DNA from: Pseudoxanthomonas wuyuanensis
GTDB lineage: Bacteria; Pseudomonadota; Gammaproteobacteria; Xanthomonadales; Xanthomonadaceae
NCBI RefSeq assembly: GCF_900215535.1
Contig: NZ_OCND01000006.1
Span: 272,381-336,380 of the forward strand
Direction: 5' to 3'
DNA: 64,000 bases
The notes under the pieces are model-generated. The model was not told the origin of the DNA. It did not search any database and saw only the letters and a program-made list of their open reading frames with translations. Positions 1-9,407 of the stretch are shown here, one piece after another; position 1 is the first letter of the stretch, and each line of letters starts with the position of its first letter. The position numbers and the translations under genes were made by a program.

Positions 1-3000
1 CCGCGACTTCGGCGCGGAAGCCTTCCACCACCGGTTCCATCATCGCCGAATGGAACGCGTGCGAGGTCTTCAGTGCGCGGCAGGCGATGCCATCGCTCTC
101 CAATTGCGCCTGCAACGCCGCCACCGCCTCGTGCGACCCGGCCACCACGCAGGCACCGGGCGCATTCTCCGCCGCCAGCGACAGCGAGGCCGGCAGACGC
201 GCGGTCAGATCCTCCAGCGACAACCGCACCGACAACATCGCGCCGGACGGCTGCGCCTGCATCATGCGCCCGCGCCGCGCCACCAGCCGCAGCGCGTCGG
301 CCAGCGAAAACACCCCGGCCAGGGTGGCGGCGACAAACTCGCCGACGCTGTGCCCGATCATCGCCACCGGCGTCAGCCCCTGGCTCAACCACCATTGCGC
401 CAGCGCATATTCGAACGAGAAAATCGCCGGCTGCATGATCGCCGTCGGCAGCATCGCCTCGGCATCGTCGCCGAACACGATCTGGCCCAGGTCCAGCTTC
501 AACTCGGCCTTCAGCTCGTCGACGCAGCGATCGAAAGCGTCGCGGAATACCGGCTCGTTGCGGTAGATCTCGCGGCCCATGCCGGCGTACTGGCACCCCT
601 GCCCCGGGAACAGGAACACGACTTCGCCGGCATGCGCCGGGCGGCTGCGGGCGGCCTGCGCCGCCGTCTCCGCGCTGCGCAGCCTGGCGACCGCATCGGC
701 ACGGTCGGCGGCGGCAATCGCGACCCGGTGCCCGAATGCCTTGCGGCCGGCCGCAAGCGTCCACGCCACGTCGGCCAGATTGTCGTCGTGCGCATCCAGA
801 TGATCGGCCAGCTGCGCGACCGCCTGGCCCAGCGCCGCCTGACTGCGCGCCGACAGCACCAGCAGCTGCGGCCCGGTCGCCGGCTCCGAATCGGCCAGCG
901 CCGGCGCCTGCTCCATCACCACATGCGCATTGGTGCCGCCAACGCCGAACGAACTGACCCCGGCGCGCCGCGGCATCCGGCCCTCGTGCTGCCAGCGCAA
1001 CGTCTGCCCGCTGGCGACGAACGGACTACGCGCGAAATCGATGACCGGGTTGGGTTGGTTGAAGTGGGCGGTGGCCGGGATCAGCTCATGCTGCAGCGCC
1101 AGCGCGGTCTTGATGACGCCTGCCGCACCCGCGGCCATCAGCGTATGGCCGATGTTGCTCTTGACCGAACCGACCACGCAGAAACCGGAGTCGTCGGTGC
1201 CGCGCCGGAACGCCTTGCTGAGTCCTTCGATCTCGATCGGGTCGCCCAATGGCGTTGCAGTGCCATGGGTTTCGACGTAACCGATGCTGCGCGGCTCCGC
1301 GCCGGCATCGACCTGCGCCATCGCGATCACCGCCGCCTGCCCTTCGCTGCTGGGGGCGGTGAAGCTGGCCTTGTTGCCGCCGTCGTTGTTGACCGCCACG
1401 CCGCGGATCACCGCATACACCGGATTGCCATCGGCAATGGCATCGGACAGCCGCTTCAGCAGCACCACCGCAGCGCCGTCGCTGAACACCGTGCCGGTCG
1501 CATCGGCGTCGAAGCTGCGGGTATGCCCGTCGGCCGACAGCATGCCGCCTTCCTGGTACAGGTGGCCGCTGCGGACCGGACAGGTCACCGCGATGCCGCC
1601 GGCCAGCGCCATGCCGCAGCGGCCCGCGCGCAGGCTGTCGACCGCCTGGGCAATGGCCACCAGCGAGGTCGAGCACGCGGTATGCACGCTGATCGCCGGC
1701 CCGGTCAGGTTGAGCTTGTGGGCGACGCGGGTGGCGATGTAATCCTTCTCGTTGCCCAGCATCACCTGGAACGCGCCGACCTTGTCGATCAGGTCCGGAT
1801 GCGCCAGCACGTTGTGCTGGTAGTAACTGGCGTTGTACATGCCGGCGAACACGCCGACCGGTACCGGGCTGGCGTCCGGCACATGGCCGGCGCGCTCGAT
1901 GCATTCCCAGCACAGCTCAAGAAAGACGCGCTGCTGCGGGTCCATCAGCTCGGCCTCTTTCGGCGAGATGCCGAAGAAGGCCGCGTCGAACTTGTCGACG
2001 TCGTCGAAGATGCCGCGCGCCGGCACGTACAGCGGATCCCGCCGCGTGGCCTCCGCCACGCCGGGGTCGATATCCTCCAGCGCGAAACGGCTGACCGTGT
2101 CGCGGCCCTCGCACAGGTTCTGCCAGAAGGTTTCGGTATCGGCGGCACCCGGGAAACGCCCGGCCATCGCGATAATCGCAATCGGATCGTCGTGATCGCC
2201 GCGGCGGACCGCCGCCATCCGCGACGGCTCGATCGCCTGCTGTCCACCGCCCCGGATCGCCTGCGCCAGCGCCGCCGGCGTGGGATCGCGAAACAGCGCC
2301 ATCGTCGGGACGTCGCCCAGGCCCTCGCGGCGGATGCCTTCCAGCACGCGCACCGCCAGCAGCGAACTGCCGCCAAGGTCGAAGAAGTTGTCGTTGCGGC
2401 CCATCGATTCCAGGTCCAGCGCTTCGGCCAGGATCCGGCACAGCGCCGCCTCGGTGGCATCGCGAGGCGGCTCGTAGGCACCGGCCCAATCCGGCCGGTG
2501 CCGGCCCGGCGCCGGCAGGCGGCCGCGGTCCAGCTTGCCGTTGGGCGACAGCGGCAGCGCGTCCATCTGCACGTAAGCCACCGGAATCATGTAGTCGGGC
2601 AGCTGCGCGATCAGATGATGCCGCAGCGCTTCCACATCGACCGGCTTTTCCGCATCCAGCGGAGCGAAATAGGCCACCAATCGTTTCAGCCCCGGAGTGT
2701 CCTCGCGCGCCAGCACCCCGGCTTCGCGCACGCCGGGATGGGCCATGATCTGCGCTTCGATTTCGCCCAGTTCGACCCGGAAGCCGCGAATCTTGACCTG
2801 GAAATCCTTGCGTCCCAGCAATTCCAGATTGCCGTCGGGCAGCCAGCGGCCGATGTCGCCGGTGCGGTACATGCGCGCCTGCGGCTGTTCGCGGAACGGA
2901 TCCGGCACAAAGCGCTCGGCGCTCAGGTCCGGGCGCTTCAGATAGCCGCGCGCCACCACCGGACCGGCCAGGTACAACTCGCCCACCACACCCTCGGGCA

Positions 3001-4801
3001 CCGGTTGTCCCTGCGGGTCGAGCAGATAGACGCGGGCATTGGCGATGGGACGGCCGATGCTCGGCAGTCGCGGCCAGCTGTCCGGGTCCTCGGGCAAGGT
3101 CAGCGCGGTGACCACATGGGTTTCGGTAGGCCCGTAATGGTTGTGCAGCCGGCAGCCGGGAAGGCGCTGGAAGAATCGGGCGATTTTCGGCTCGATGCGC
3201 AATTGTTCGCCAGCGGTGATCACCTCGCGCAGCGCGCACTCCACCGCCTGCCCATCGGGCAGCGCGCTGGCGCGGTTTTCCATGCCCTCGGCCAGCATCT
3301 GCAGCGCGAAGTAAGGCAGGAACATCCGCTCGATGCGGTGTTCGACGATGAAATCGAACAGCTTGCCGGCGCTGAGCCGGGTCTGCTGATCGATCAGGTG
3401 CAGTTCGCCGCCGCTCGCCAGCGTGCCCAGCACTTCCTGGAAGGCCACATCGAATCCCAGCGCCGCGAACTGCAGCGTGCGCCGCGGCAGGTCCGAGCCG
3501 GGCTGCCGGATCTGCCACTGGATCAGATTGATCAGCGGTCCGTGCGGCATCGCCACGCCTTTGGGCGTGCCGGTCGAACCGGAGGTATACAGCACGTAGG
3601 CCAGGCGTTCGGCGGTCAGGCCAAGATCGGCCGGCGGCAAATCCTGCGCAGGCTGGGCGGCCCATTCCGGGGTGGCGCTTGCAAGATCGATGACCGGCAA
3701 TTGCGGCGGCAAATCGCCCAGCGCCTGGCGCCAGTCGGTTTCCATACCGGACTGGGTCAACAGCGCCGAAGGTTCGCTGTCCTGCACGGTGTAGGCCAGC
3801 CGCTCGGCCGGATAGGTCGGATCCAGCGGCACATAGGCCGCACCGGCCTTCAGCACCGCCAGCAGCCCCAGCACCATTTCGATGCCACGGTCGGCATAGA
3901 TCGCGATGCGATCGTCCACGCCGATGCCCAACCCGCGCAAATGCCGGGCCAGCTGGTTCGCCTGCGCATTGAGTTGCGCATAGCTCAACGAGCGTCCGTC
4001 CTGCACCACCGCCCGCGCATCCGGCGTGCGCGCCGCCTGCATTTCGAACAACTGCTGCACGGCTTCCGCCGGCGGATAGTCCACCGCGGTGTCGTTTCCC
4101 AGCGCGGCCAGCTGCCGCATCTGTTCGTCCGCCATCAGCGGCAACTGCAGCACCGGGATCTGGCGGTCGGCCAGCAGGCCGTGAAGCAGGCAATCCCAAT
4201 AACCCCGAAGGCGTTGGCTCCCGGCGCAGGCCTGCGGGTCCCGCGCATGCACTTCCACCCGCCAGCCGTCTTCGTCGGGCTCCACGCCCATGCCGATCGC
4301 CGAATCCGCAAGCGCGCCAGGCGCCGAGGCAAATCCGATCTGGAAGCGCGGTCCGGCCGCCGCGTCCATGGCAGGCAGAATTCCGTCGAACATGTCCGCC
4401 GGAACATCCGCATGCAGGCCGCTCTGCACCCGTTGCGAAGATATCGACTGCAGCAGTTGTTCCAGCGTGGCGGTTTCGCTGAAATCCACCCGCAGCGGCA
4501 GCAATACGGGATGTTCCCCGGCCGGCTGCGGCGCAGCGATGCCGTCGACGCCGACGACAATCTGCAATTGCCCGGTCAACCGGGCAAACACGCTTGCCCA
4601 CAGCACCAGCGCAACATCGGCGAACGTCGCCCCCCGTTGCCGTGCCCATGCCTCGAGTTCGCCTGCATCGGCCTGCCGCGGTTGCGGGGGGCTATCCGCA
4701 GCGACTGCAGCGCTAGCGGACGCCACCGGCAGTTCCAGCCGCATCGGCACGCCGGCCAGCAGGCTGCGCCAGTACCCGGCCTTTTCATCGAACGCATTCA
4801 A
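1..4801 (-). CDS. Hybrid NRPS-PKS, N-terminal part (partial C, A, PCP, KS, AT), cut by the left window edge
   Basis: Large multidomain assembly-line enzyme, open for 1600 codons and continuing past position 1. Residues 1-225 resemble only the C-terminal half of a condensation domain; no HHxxxDG motif is present. The adenylation domain has A3 LYTSGSTGTPKG at 404-415, FDVAFQE with D451, then YGPTET and NGKLDR. The specificity residues I read by eye are D-V-Q-F-I-A-H-V-V-K, which resembles published proline codes. The carrier protein has LGGSSL with Ser813. The ketosynthase has TACSTS with Cys1043, then HGTATPLGDP and KSNIGH. The acyltransferase has GHSVGE with Ser1485 and HAFH at 1581-1584, the malonyl-CoA type. 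An in-frame TAG at 4844-4846 bounds the start. The first plausible start after it is TTG at 4801 with a weak ribosome site, so the start is uncertain. Product unknown; a prolyl starter extended by malonate is an inference. Confidence 0.9.
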   Translation of the reverse strand, partial: MNAFDEKAGYWRSLLAGVPMRLELPVASASAAVAADSPPQPRQADAGELEAWARQRGATFADVALVLWASVFARLTGQLQIVVGVDGIAAPQPAGEHPVLLPLRVDFSETATLEQLLQSISSQRVQSGLHADVPADMFDGILPAMDAAAGPRFQIGFASAPGALADSAIGMGVEPDEDGWRVEVHARDPQACAGSQRLRGYWDCLLHGLLADRQIPVLQLPLMADEQMRQLAALGNDTAVDYPPAEAVQQLFEMQAARTPDARAVVQDGRSLSYAQLNAQANQLARHLRGLGIGVDDRIAIYADRGIEMVLGLLAVLKAGAAYVPLDPTYPAERLAYTVQDSEPSALLTQSGMETDWRQALGDLPPQLPVIDLASATPEWAAQPAQDLPPADLGLTAERLAYVLYTSGSTGTPKGVAMPHGPLINLIQWQIRQPGSDLPRRTLQFAALGFDVAFQEVLGTLASGGELHLIDQQTRLSAGKLFDFIVEHRIERMFLPYFALQMLAEGMENRASALPDGQAVECALREVITAGEQLRIEPKIARFFQRLPGCRLHNHYGPTETHVVTALTLPEDPDSWPRLPSIGRPIANARVYLLDPQGQPVPEGVVGELYLAGPVVARGYLKRPDLSAERFVPDPFREQPQARMYRTGDIGRWLPDGNLELLGRKDFQVKIRGFRVELGEIEAQIMAHPGVREAGVLAREDTPGLKRLVAYFAPLDAEKPVDVEALRHHLIAQLPDYMIPVAYVQMDALPLSPNGKLDRGRLPAPGRHRPDWAGAYEPPRDATEAALCRILAEALDLESMGRNDNFFDLGGSSLLAVRVLEGIRREGLGDVPTMALFRDPTPAALAQAIRGGGQQAIEPSRMAAVRRGDHDDPIAIIAMAGRFPGAADTETFWQNLCEGRDTVSRFALEDIDPGVAEATRRDPLYVPARGIFDDVDKFDAAFFGISPKEAELMDPQQRVFLELCWECIERAGHVPDASPVPVGVFAGMYNASYYQHNVLAHPDLIDKVGAFQVMLGNEKDYIATRVAHKLNLTGPAISVHTACSTSLVAIAQAVDSLRAGRCGMALAGGIAVTCPVRSGHLYQEGGMLSADGHTRSFDADATGTVFSDGAAVVLLKRLSDAIADGNPVYAVIRGVAVNNDGGNKASFTAPSSEGQAAVIAMAQVDAGAEPRSIGYVETHGTATPLGDPIEIEGLSKAFRRGTDDSGFCVVGSVKSNIGHTLMAAGAAGVIKTALALQHELIPATAHFNQPNPVIDFARSPFVASGQTLRWQHEGRMPRRAGVSSFGVGGTNAHVVMEQAPALADSEPATGPQLLVLSARSQAALGQAVAQLADHLDAHDDNLADVAWTLAAGRKAFGHRVAIAAADRADAVARLRSAETAAQAARSRPAHAGEVVFLFPGQGCQYAGMGREIYRNEPVFRDAFDRCVDELKAELKLDLGQIVFGDDAEAMLPTAIMQPAIFSFEYALAQWWLSQGLTPVAMIGHSVGEFVAATLAGVFSLADALRLVARRGRMMQAQPSGAMLSVRLSLEDLTARLPASLSLAAENAPGACVVAGSHEAVAALQAQLESDGIACRALKTSHAFHSAMMEPVVEGFRAEVA

Positions 4802-5016
4802 CCTGCCTGCCCCCCGTCGCGTGTCGCAACTTCCTGTGTTCTCCTACCAACGCACTGCGGAGCCGGCGCAGGCCACGCAGCCTGTGGGCGCGCCCATGCC
4901 CCTGAACCTGCGGATATTCCGTCCCCGTGGCGGCCGGATGAGGCGACGCCTGATTGAGACCACGTTGTAAAGGCCATGGCACACCCTAGAATGTGCCTCA
5001 TCCACGAGCCGCGGTA
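4802..5016. promoter_or_regulatory. Divergent intergenic region between the NRPS-PKS and the J-domain gene
   Basis: A 215-bp divergent spacer that must hold the promoters of both flanking genes. I do not see a convincing -35/-10 pair or operator. On the minus strand the GGAG next to the TAG at 4844-4846 looks like a ribosome site, but it is not usefully placed for an in-frame start of the NRPS-PKS. Confidence 0.35.
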
Positions 5017-5688
5017 ATGGAACCCGATTTCTCAAGCTTGTATTCGCAGCTGAACCTTTCCCCGGATTGCACGCTGGAAGAACTGCAGCATGCCTATCGC
5101 CGCCGGGTCGGCGAACTGCACCCGGACCGGGGCGGCGATGCGGCAGCGCAAGGCGACGCCCAGCAGCAGTTGGCCGGCCTGATTCAGCAATACAAGACCG
5201 CTGTTCAGTTCCATCGCGCCCATGGGCGCCTGCCGGGCAGCCCGCGCGGCAGCGGCGCAACCGGCGCGGCAGCGGAAACCGGCCCCAGGCTTGCCGACAG
5301 GACCAGGCGTACTTCATCGCCTGCCCCCGATGCGGACGAAAGCGGCAATGCCACGCGCAATGGCTGGCTGGCGGCGCTGTTGATCGCGCTGGCGCTCTAC
5401 CTGCTGCTATCGGGCGTGGACAGGAAGACCGGCATGCCCGCCGGCGATTCGGCCCGGCAGGAAAACGCGGACGCTTCCGCCGCCGCCGGGCCGCGATACG
5501 CGCAATTGCAGTTGGGCATGGACGCAGAGGCGGTCCTGCAGGTGCAAGGTACGCCTACCCGCATGAGCACCTACGTCTGGGAGTACGGACCGTCCTGGGT
5601 ACGCTTCGAAAAAGGCAAGCTGGTGGAATGGCACAGCTCGCCGCTGTACCGGCTGAAGGCAGCGCAGCCGCAGTCCGAGGCTCCGTAA
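5017..5688 (+). CDS. J-domain membrane protein with a SmpA/OmlA-like C-terminal segment
   Basis: Protein of about 223 residues. The N-terminus is a short J domain (YSQLNLSPDCTLEELQHAYR with HPD in LHPDRGGD), the module that stimulates DnaK-type ATPases. A proline- and serine-rich linker follows, then one hydrophobic segment (WLAALLIALALYLLLSG), then a tail with LQLGMDAEAVLQVQGTPTR and VWEYG. That tail resembles the small repeat fold of SmpA/OmlA (BamE-type) and DUF2845-like proteins. The inferred topology puts the J domain in the cytoplasm and the tail in the periplasm. An alternative GTG start at 4993 adds eight residues; neither start has a strong ribosome site. The gene is convergent with the sugar transferase, with 14 bp between them. 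The fusion is unusual and its role is unknown. Confidence 0.75.
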   Translation: MEPDFSSLYSQLNLSPDCTLEELQHAYRRRVGELHPDRGGDAAAQGDAQQQLAGLIQQYKTAVQFHRAHGRLPGSPRGSGATGAAAETGPRLADRTRRTSSPAPDADESGNATRNGWLAALLIALALYLLLSGVDRKTGMPAGDSARQENADASAAAGPRYAQLQLGMDAEAVLQVQGTPTRMSTYVWEYGPSWVRFEKGKLVEWHSSPLYRLKAAQPQSEAP

Positions 5689-5702
5689 CGCCAACGCCTG
5701 CT

Positions 5703-7097
5703 TCAACGCGCCCCACGCCCGAACAGCACCACCTCGACCGTCTGCAGCAGGATCATCAGGTCGAACACCAGTCCGTGGTTCTTCACGTAGAACAGATCGA
5801 ACTTGAGTTTTTCCTCGGCATCGCGCACCGACGCGCCGTACGGATAGCGCAGCTGCGCCCAACCGGTAAGCCCCGGCTTCACGCAATGACGGACGCGGTA
5901 GTAGCGGATTTCATCGTTCAGCATGTCGACGAAATGCGGACGCTCCGGCCGCGGCCCGACGAAACTCATGTGCCCGCGCAGCACCGCCAGCAACTGCGGC
6001 AGTTCGTCCAGCCGGGTCAGGCGTATGAATTTCCCGACCCGGGTGCTGCGGTCGTCGTTCTTGCTTGCCCAGACCGCCACGCCGTCCTTCTCCGCATCCA
6101 CCCGCATGCTGCGGAACTTGGTCAGCTTGAAGTGCTGGCCGCGCTCGCCGACCCGTACCTGGCTGTAGAAAATCGGCCCGCCGGACTCCAGCCAGACCGC
6201 CAGCGCGACAACAAGCATCAGCGGCCAGGTCACCAGCAGCAGCAGCAAGGCCGCCATCAGATCGAAGAACCGCTTGCTCAGGCGGCGAGGTGTCGAGTAG
6301 TCGAATCCCCCGGAAAAAACCAGCCACGACGGGTCGACCACGTTCAGTTGCACCATGCCGGCTTCGCGCTCGAAGAAGGTCGACAGGTCCACCACCGAAA
6401 TCCCGCGCTGCACGCAGCTGAGCATCTCCTCCATCGGCAGACCGCCGCGGCGCTCATCCGGAGCGATCACCAGTTCGTCGATCTGCAGTTGCTCGGCAAG
6501 TTCGGCCAGATCCAGGTCTGGCTGCACCAGCATTTCCTCGCTGACCATCACCCGTTGCCCCGGCACCGGCACAAAACCCACCACGGTAAAGCTGCGTCGG
6601 TCCGACTGCCGCCGCATCCGCGTGTTGATCAGTTCGGCATTCTGGCCGGCGCCCAGCACCAGCACGCGCTGCTTGAGCACGTCCGTGCTGAACAGGTGCA
6701 CCGACAGCGCTCTTGCCGCCACGATGCCCAGCGCCGACAGCGCAAGCGACATCGCCAGCACGCCACGCCCGATGTAGGTCTGCGGAAGCAGGTAGTACAG
6801 CACCAGCAGGCCAACGCCACCAAAGGCGAACGAAAGCAGAAGACGCAGCCAGAAATCCAGGCGGTTGTGCCTTACATGCACCTGATACAGACCGAAAGCG
6901 GCCATTGCGGCGGTGATGAAGATCGCGACGACCAGCGCGCGCATCGGCGCGTACTGGACGAACATCTGGTGGCTTTCCGGATCGTTCCGGAAACGCAGCC
7001 ACGCCGATGCCAGCACCGCAAGCACGATGACAACGACTTCAAGCAACCATAGAAAACGTACGGCACGGGATTTGCGACTCGAGCGAACCGATTTCAT
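5703..7097 (-). CDS. Undecaprenyl-phosphate sugar phosphotransferase (EpsB/GumD-like exopolysaccharide initiator)
   Basis: Polyprenyl-phosphate hexose-1-phosphate transferase of about 464 residues, which would load the first sugar of an exopolysaccharide repeat onto undecaprenyl phosphate. The N-terminal half has several membrane segments and a nucleotide-binding-like stretch (VLVLGAGQNAELI). The C-terminal half is the bacterial sugar transferase domain, with a membrane anchor, then KLTKFRSMRVDAE, RLTRLDELPQL, FVGPRPERPHFV, VKPGLTGWAQL and the ending FGRGAR. This pattern fits the EpsH/exosortase-associated EpsB subgroup. I chose the ATG at 7097 because the 20 codons upstream look non-coding. 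No other polysaccharide genes are next to it, so it is an isolated initiator here. Confidence 0.88.
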   Translation of the reverse strand: MKSVRSSRKSRAVRFLWLLEVVVIVLAVLASAWLRFRNDPESHQMFVQYAPMRALVVAIFITAAMAAFGLYQVHVRHNRLDFWLRLLLSFAFGGVGLLVLYYLLPQTYIGRGVLAMSLALSALGIVAARALSVHLFSTDVLKQRVLVLGAGQNAELINTRMRRQSDRRSFTVVGFVPVPGQRVMVSEEMLVQPDLDLAELAEQLQIDELVIAPDERRGGLPMEEMLSCVQRGISVVDLSTFFEREAGMVQLNVVDPSWLVFSGGFDYSTPRRLSKRFFDLMAALLLLLVTWPLMLVVALAVWLESGGPIFYSQVRVGERGQHFKLTKFRSMRVDAEKDGVAVWASKNDDRSTRVGKFIRLTRLDELPQLLAVLRGHMSFVGPRPERPHFVDMLNDEIRYYRVRHCVKPGLTGWAQLRYPYGASVRDAEEKLKFDLFYVKNHGLVFDLMILLQTVEVVLFGRGAR

Positions 7098-7362
7098 CGT
7101 GTTGCCCCGTCCGGACCGGCGCGTCCCGGAAGTTGATGCGCGCCACCCGAAGCGCAACCCTCATCGGGACGATACCGGCCATCGGCGGCCCTACGCCCGC
7201 ACGATGCGCAATCGATGACGACACCTGAAACGTTCATACGATCCCCTGTTGTTCACCGCTCCCTGGCTGCCCATAGGAAGGTTTATCCCCAAGCGCGCAA
7301 CCGGCGCCGGAATCTGCCCGGACGGCCGCTGGCTTCGTTTTCTAATAACGCCAACGTTGCGG
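7098..7362. other. Intergenic region without recognisable features
   Basis: This 265-bp spacer lies between the end of the phosphopantetheinyl transferase gene and the start of the sugar transferase gene, both on the minus strand. It should contain the sugar transferase promoter. I see no strong hairpin with a T-run and no convincing promoter motif. Confidence 0.3.
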
Positions 7363-8172
7363 TCATCCGGCCAGTTGCCGGGCGGTTGCCGGGCAGGCGA
7401 CCACCGGTGGCCGCAGCCACGCGCTGAGGACCGGCACTTCCGCCGGCGCTGCGACCGCCGCCATCGCGCCCGGCATCGCCTGCAGCATCCGCAGGCAGGT
7501 CTTCCCAACCTTCGGTTCCAGCGGCAGCGCCTGTCCCACCGGCGCCCGGAAACTGCCCATCGGCCGCGCCAACCCTATTCCGGCAGCTTTCAGCAGCGCC
7601 TCCTTGCGGACCCACAAACCGAGCAGCGCCTCCGCGCGGGCCTGTCCGGACAGTCGCGCCATTTCCGCGGCCTCATCGGGATGGCAGGTCTGCGCCGCAA
7701 TCTCCTCCATGACCTGGCGACGATGGCGGGGTTCGACATCCACGCCCACCGGGCCCTGACGGCACACGGCGATGGCCACATACGCTTGGCTATGGCTCAG
7801 GCTGGTATGGACCGCCAGCCCTTCCAGCCGTGGGCAACCCAGGGCATCACGGCCCAGCGGCAGCGCCGCCGCATCCAGGTCCAGCGCGGCCTGCAGAAAC
7901 AGCCGGTGCAGCGCGTAGGCCAGAGTCAGCGCGTCGCGGTCGGCCGGGCGCCGTCTGCGTTGAACCCTGGCCCGCTCGGCCCCATCCAGCAGCGCCGCCG
8001 CCTGCAACAGCCAGCGCCTCCAGTCGTCCAGTTCGAACAGGCCGACCAGCGCATGATCCTGCGACAGCCGGCAGGCGCCGGACCACGGCATGGCCTGGTC
8101 GAACGCAGCGCGCAGGCCGGCGCAGGCGCCGGAATCCCCGGCCGGATCGGACATCATTGCCGCAGAAGACAT
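7363..8172 (-). CDS. 4'-phosphopantetheinyl transferase, Sfp type
   Basis: Transfers the phosphopantetheine arm of CoA to the conserved serine of carrier proteins. About 269 residues, the usual Sfp/Gsp size. Diagnostic motifs are TSLSHSQAYVAIAV, the metal-binding GVDVEP, and WVRKEALLKAAGIGL (the W-x-x-KEA motif). The start is uncertain. The ATG at 8172 is preceded by AAGGTGG five bases upstream; an alternative ATG at 8205 would add 11 residues. The gene is on the same strand as the NRPS-PKS at 1-4801, with its carrier-protein Ser813, so activating that megasynthase is a reasonable inferred job. It could also serve other carrier proteins. Confidence 0.88.
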   Translation of the reverse strand: MSSAAMMSDPAGDSGACAGLRAAFDQAMPWSGACRLSQDHALVGLFELDDWRRWLLQAAALLDGAERARVQRRRRPADRDALTLAYALHRLFLQAALDLDAAALPLGRDALGCPRLEGLAVHTSLSHSQAYVAIAVCRQGPVGVDVEPRHRRQVMEEIAAQTCHPDEAAEMARLSGQARAEALLGLWVRKEALLKAAGIGLARPMGSFRAPVGQALPLEPKVGKTCLRMLQAMPGAMAAVAAPAEVPVLSAWLRPPVVACPATARQLAG

Positions 8173-8943
8173 ACCCACCTTGCAGAGTCGGATGCCGTCG
8201 GACATCCCACCAATCAATACGCGTTGCGCGCGGAAAACAGGACGCACCTGGCGAAGGGACACGATTGCCGGCAAACCCGGCCCGCAGGAAGGTGCTTCTC
8301 CCAGGTGAGGCAAATCTACGCGGAGCCGGTGGCCATGGCGTTGCGGGACACGCCGTCCCCACCCGCTACGCGGGCCCGGCCCGCAACAGAACACGACCTG
8401 ATCGGCGCGAACTTTCGGCGCCTGGTGTTTCCCTTCTCCCCGCAGGCGATGGCGCACGGTTCACGAGCCGCCGGATCGCCCATGCCTGAACGCCCTGCGC
8501 GGTGCGAGTGCCATTCCGATGGGCACGCAACGGTGGATGAGAAAGGAAGCTGAAACCCGGCGCCAACCAGCAAACACGAACGGAATCCCTGCGGGGAGTC
8601 CTGCCGGCACGACTCCCGCACGGTCGCCCAACCTGCCGCCTGCAATCCGGCGACGCCACGAGCACCGGCTTCCAGGCAGCTTGTCGGCGTTCGGGGAAAA
8701 AATCGGAACGGGCGAATACTCGCGCTCGCGAGACGACGACGGCGTGGCGGGGAAGCGGGCAAGGTGAGCCAAGGCGGCTTGCGCGCCACTGCTGCGTGCG
8801 CGCGCTGGCGCGCGAGGGGCGGCCGCAAAGCGACAAGGTGCAACGGCCGCTTGAGACAGGAAAACCGGAATGATGCGGAGTCACGCCCAGCGCGGCGGGC
8901 AACGAGTCACCGAAGCCGCTGTCCCAGGAAACCGCAGAAAACA
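8173..8943. other. 770-bp intergenic region, no supported gene
   Basis: Several reading frames stay open here because of the high GC content, on both strands. Their translations are rich in Arg, Pro, Ala and Cys, have no domain motif, and overlap one another. I therefore see no gene. The left part should hold the promoter of the phosphopantetheinyl transferase gene. GC-rich inverted patches occur around 8780-8820, but no defined repeat family could be recognised. Confidence 0.4.
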
Positions 8944-8974
8944 AAAAAGCCGGCAGGTTGCCCTGCCGGCCTTC
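8943..8974 (-). terminator. Rho-independent terminator after tRNA-Arg
   Basis: On the minus strand the sequence reads GCCGGCAGG, a short loop, CCTGCCGGC and then a run of six T. This is a perfect nine-base-pair hairpin directly downstream of tRNA-Arg, so it most likely ends the tRNA transcript. Confidence 0.85.
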
Positions 8975-8983
8975 TTGCTGTTT

Positions 8984-9060
8984 TGGCGCGCCCGGAGAGA
9001 TTCGAACTCCCGACCGCCTGGTTCGTAGCCAGGTACTCTATCCAGCTGAGCTACGGGCGC
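8984..9060 (-). tRNA. tRNA-Arg (ACG)
   Basis: A 77-nt cloverleaf on the minus strand. The acceptor stem GCGCCCG pairs with CGGGCGC, followed by discriminator G and an encoded CCA. The anticodon stem-loop is CCTGG-CTACGAA-CCAGG, giving anticodon ACG, expected to be edited to ICG and to read CGU/CGC/CGA. The T-loop has the usual GTTCGAATC. It is followed by a clear terminator. Confidence 0.97.
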
Positions 9061-9239
9061 GTAAGAAGCGGAATTTTGCCTGACCAATCATCGAATCGTC
9101 AAGCCATCTTCCTGCGCAAATCGTATTGCGGAGAGCCGCAGCCACGACTTGCGATGAAACATTCGACAGCTGCCCGGAACAACTCCCCGGGCATACCGCG
9201 CAACCACAAAAACGCCTTGAAACCGCAGGCGTCGACAAC

Positions 9240-9332
9240 TGGCGGAGTGAGAGGGATTCGAACCCTCGATAAGGCTTTTGACCCTATACTCCCTTAGCAG
9301 GGGAGCCCCTTCAGCCGCTCGGGCATCACTCC
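9240..9332 (-). tRNA. tRNA-Ser (GCT)
   Basis: A 93-nt class II tRNA on the minus strand with a long variable arm. The acceptor GGAGTGA pairs with TCACTCC, followed by discriminator G and an encoded CCA. The anticodon stem-loop CTCCC-CTGCTAA-GGGAG gives anticodon GCT, reading AGC/AGU. It lies downstream of csrA, a known arrangement in this family. Confidence 0.97.
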
Positions 9333-9407
9333 GGGATTGGTTGTTCCCGCAGTCCATCGACGGCGGCCGCATAGGATAACGGCTCACCGTGAATGCGGCA
9401 AACGAAT

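Noticed and set aside
50..4957. Plus-strand open frame of about 1635 codons opposite the NRPS-PKS
   Set aside because: The minus strand in this stretch has every expected NRPS-PKS motif in one frame. The plus frame gives Arg/Gln/His-rich text without domains; it is a high-GC antisense shadow.
8316..8944. Overlapping minus-strand frames before the tRNA genes
   Set aside because: Several frames are open at once, none has a ribosome site or domain, and composition is Arg/Pro/Cys-rich. Treated as intergenic.
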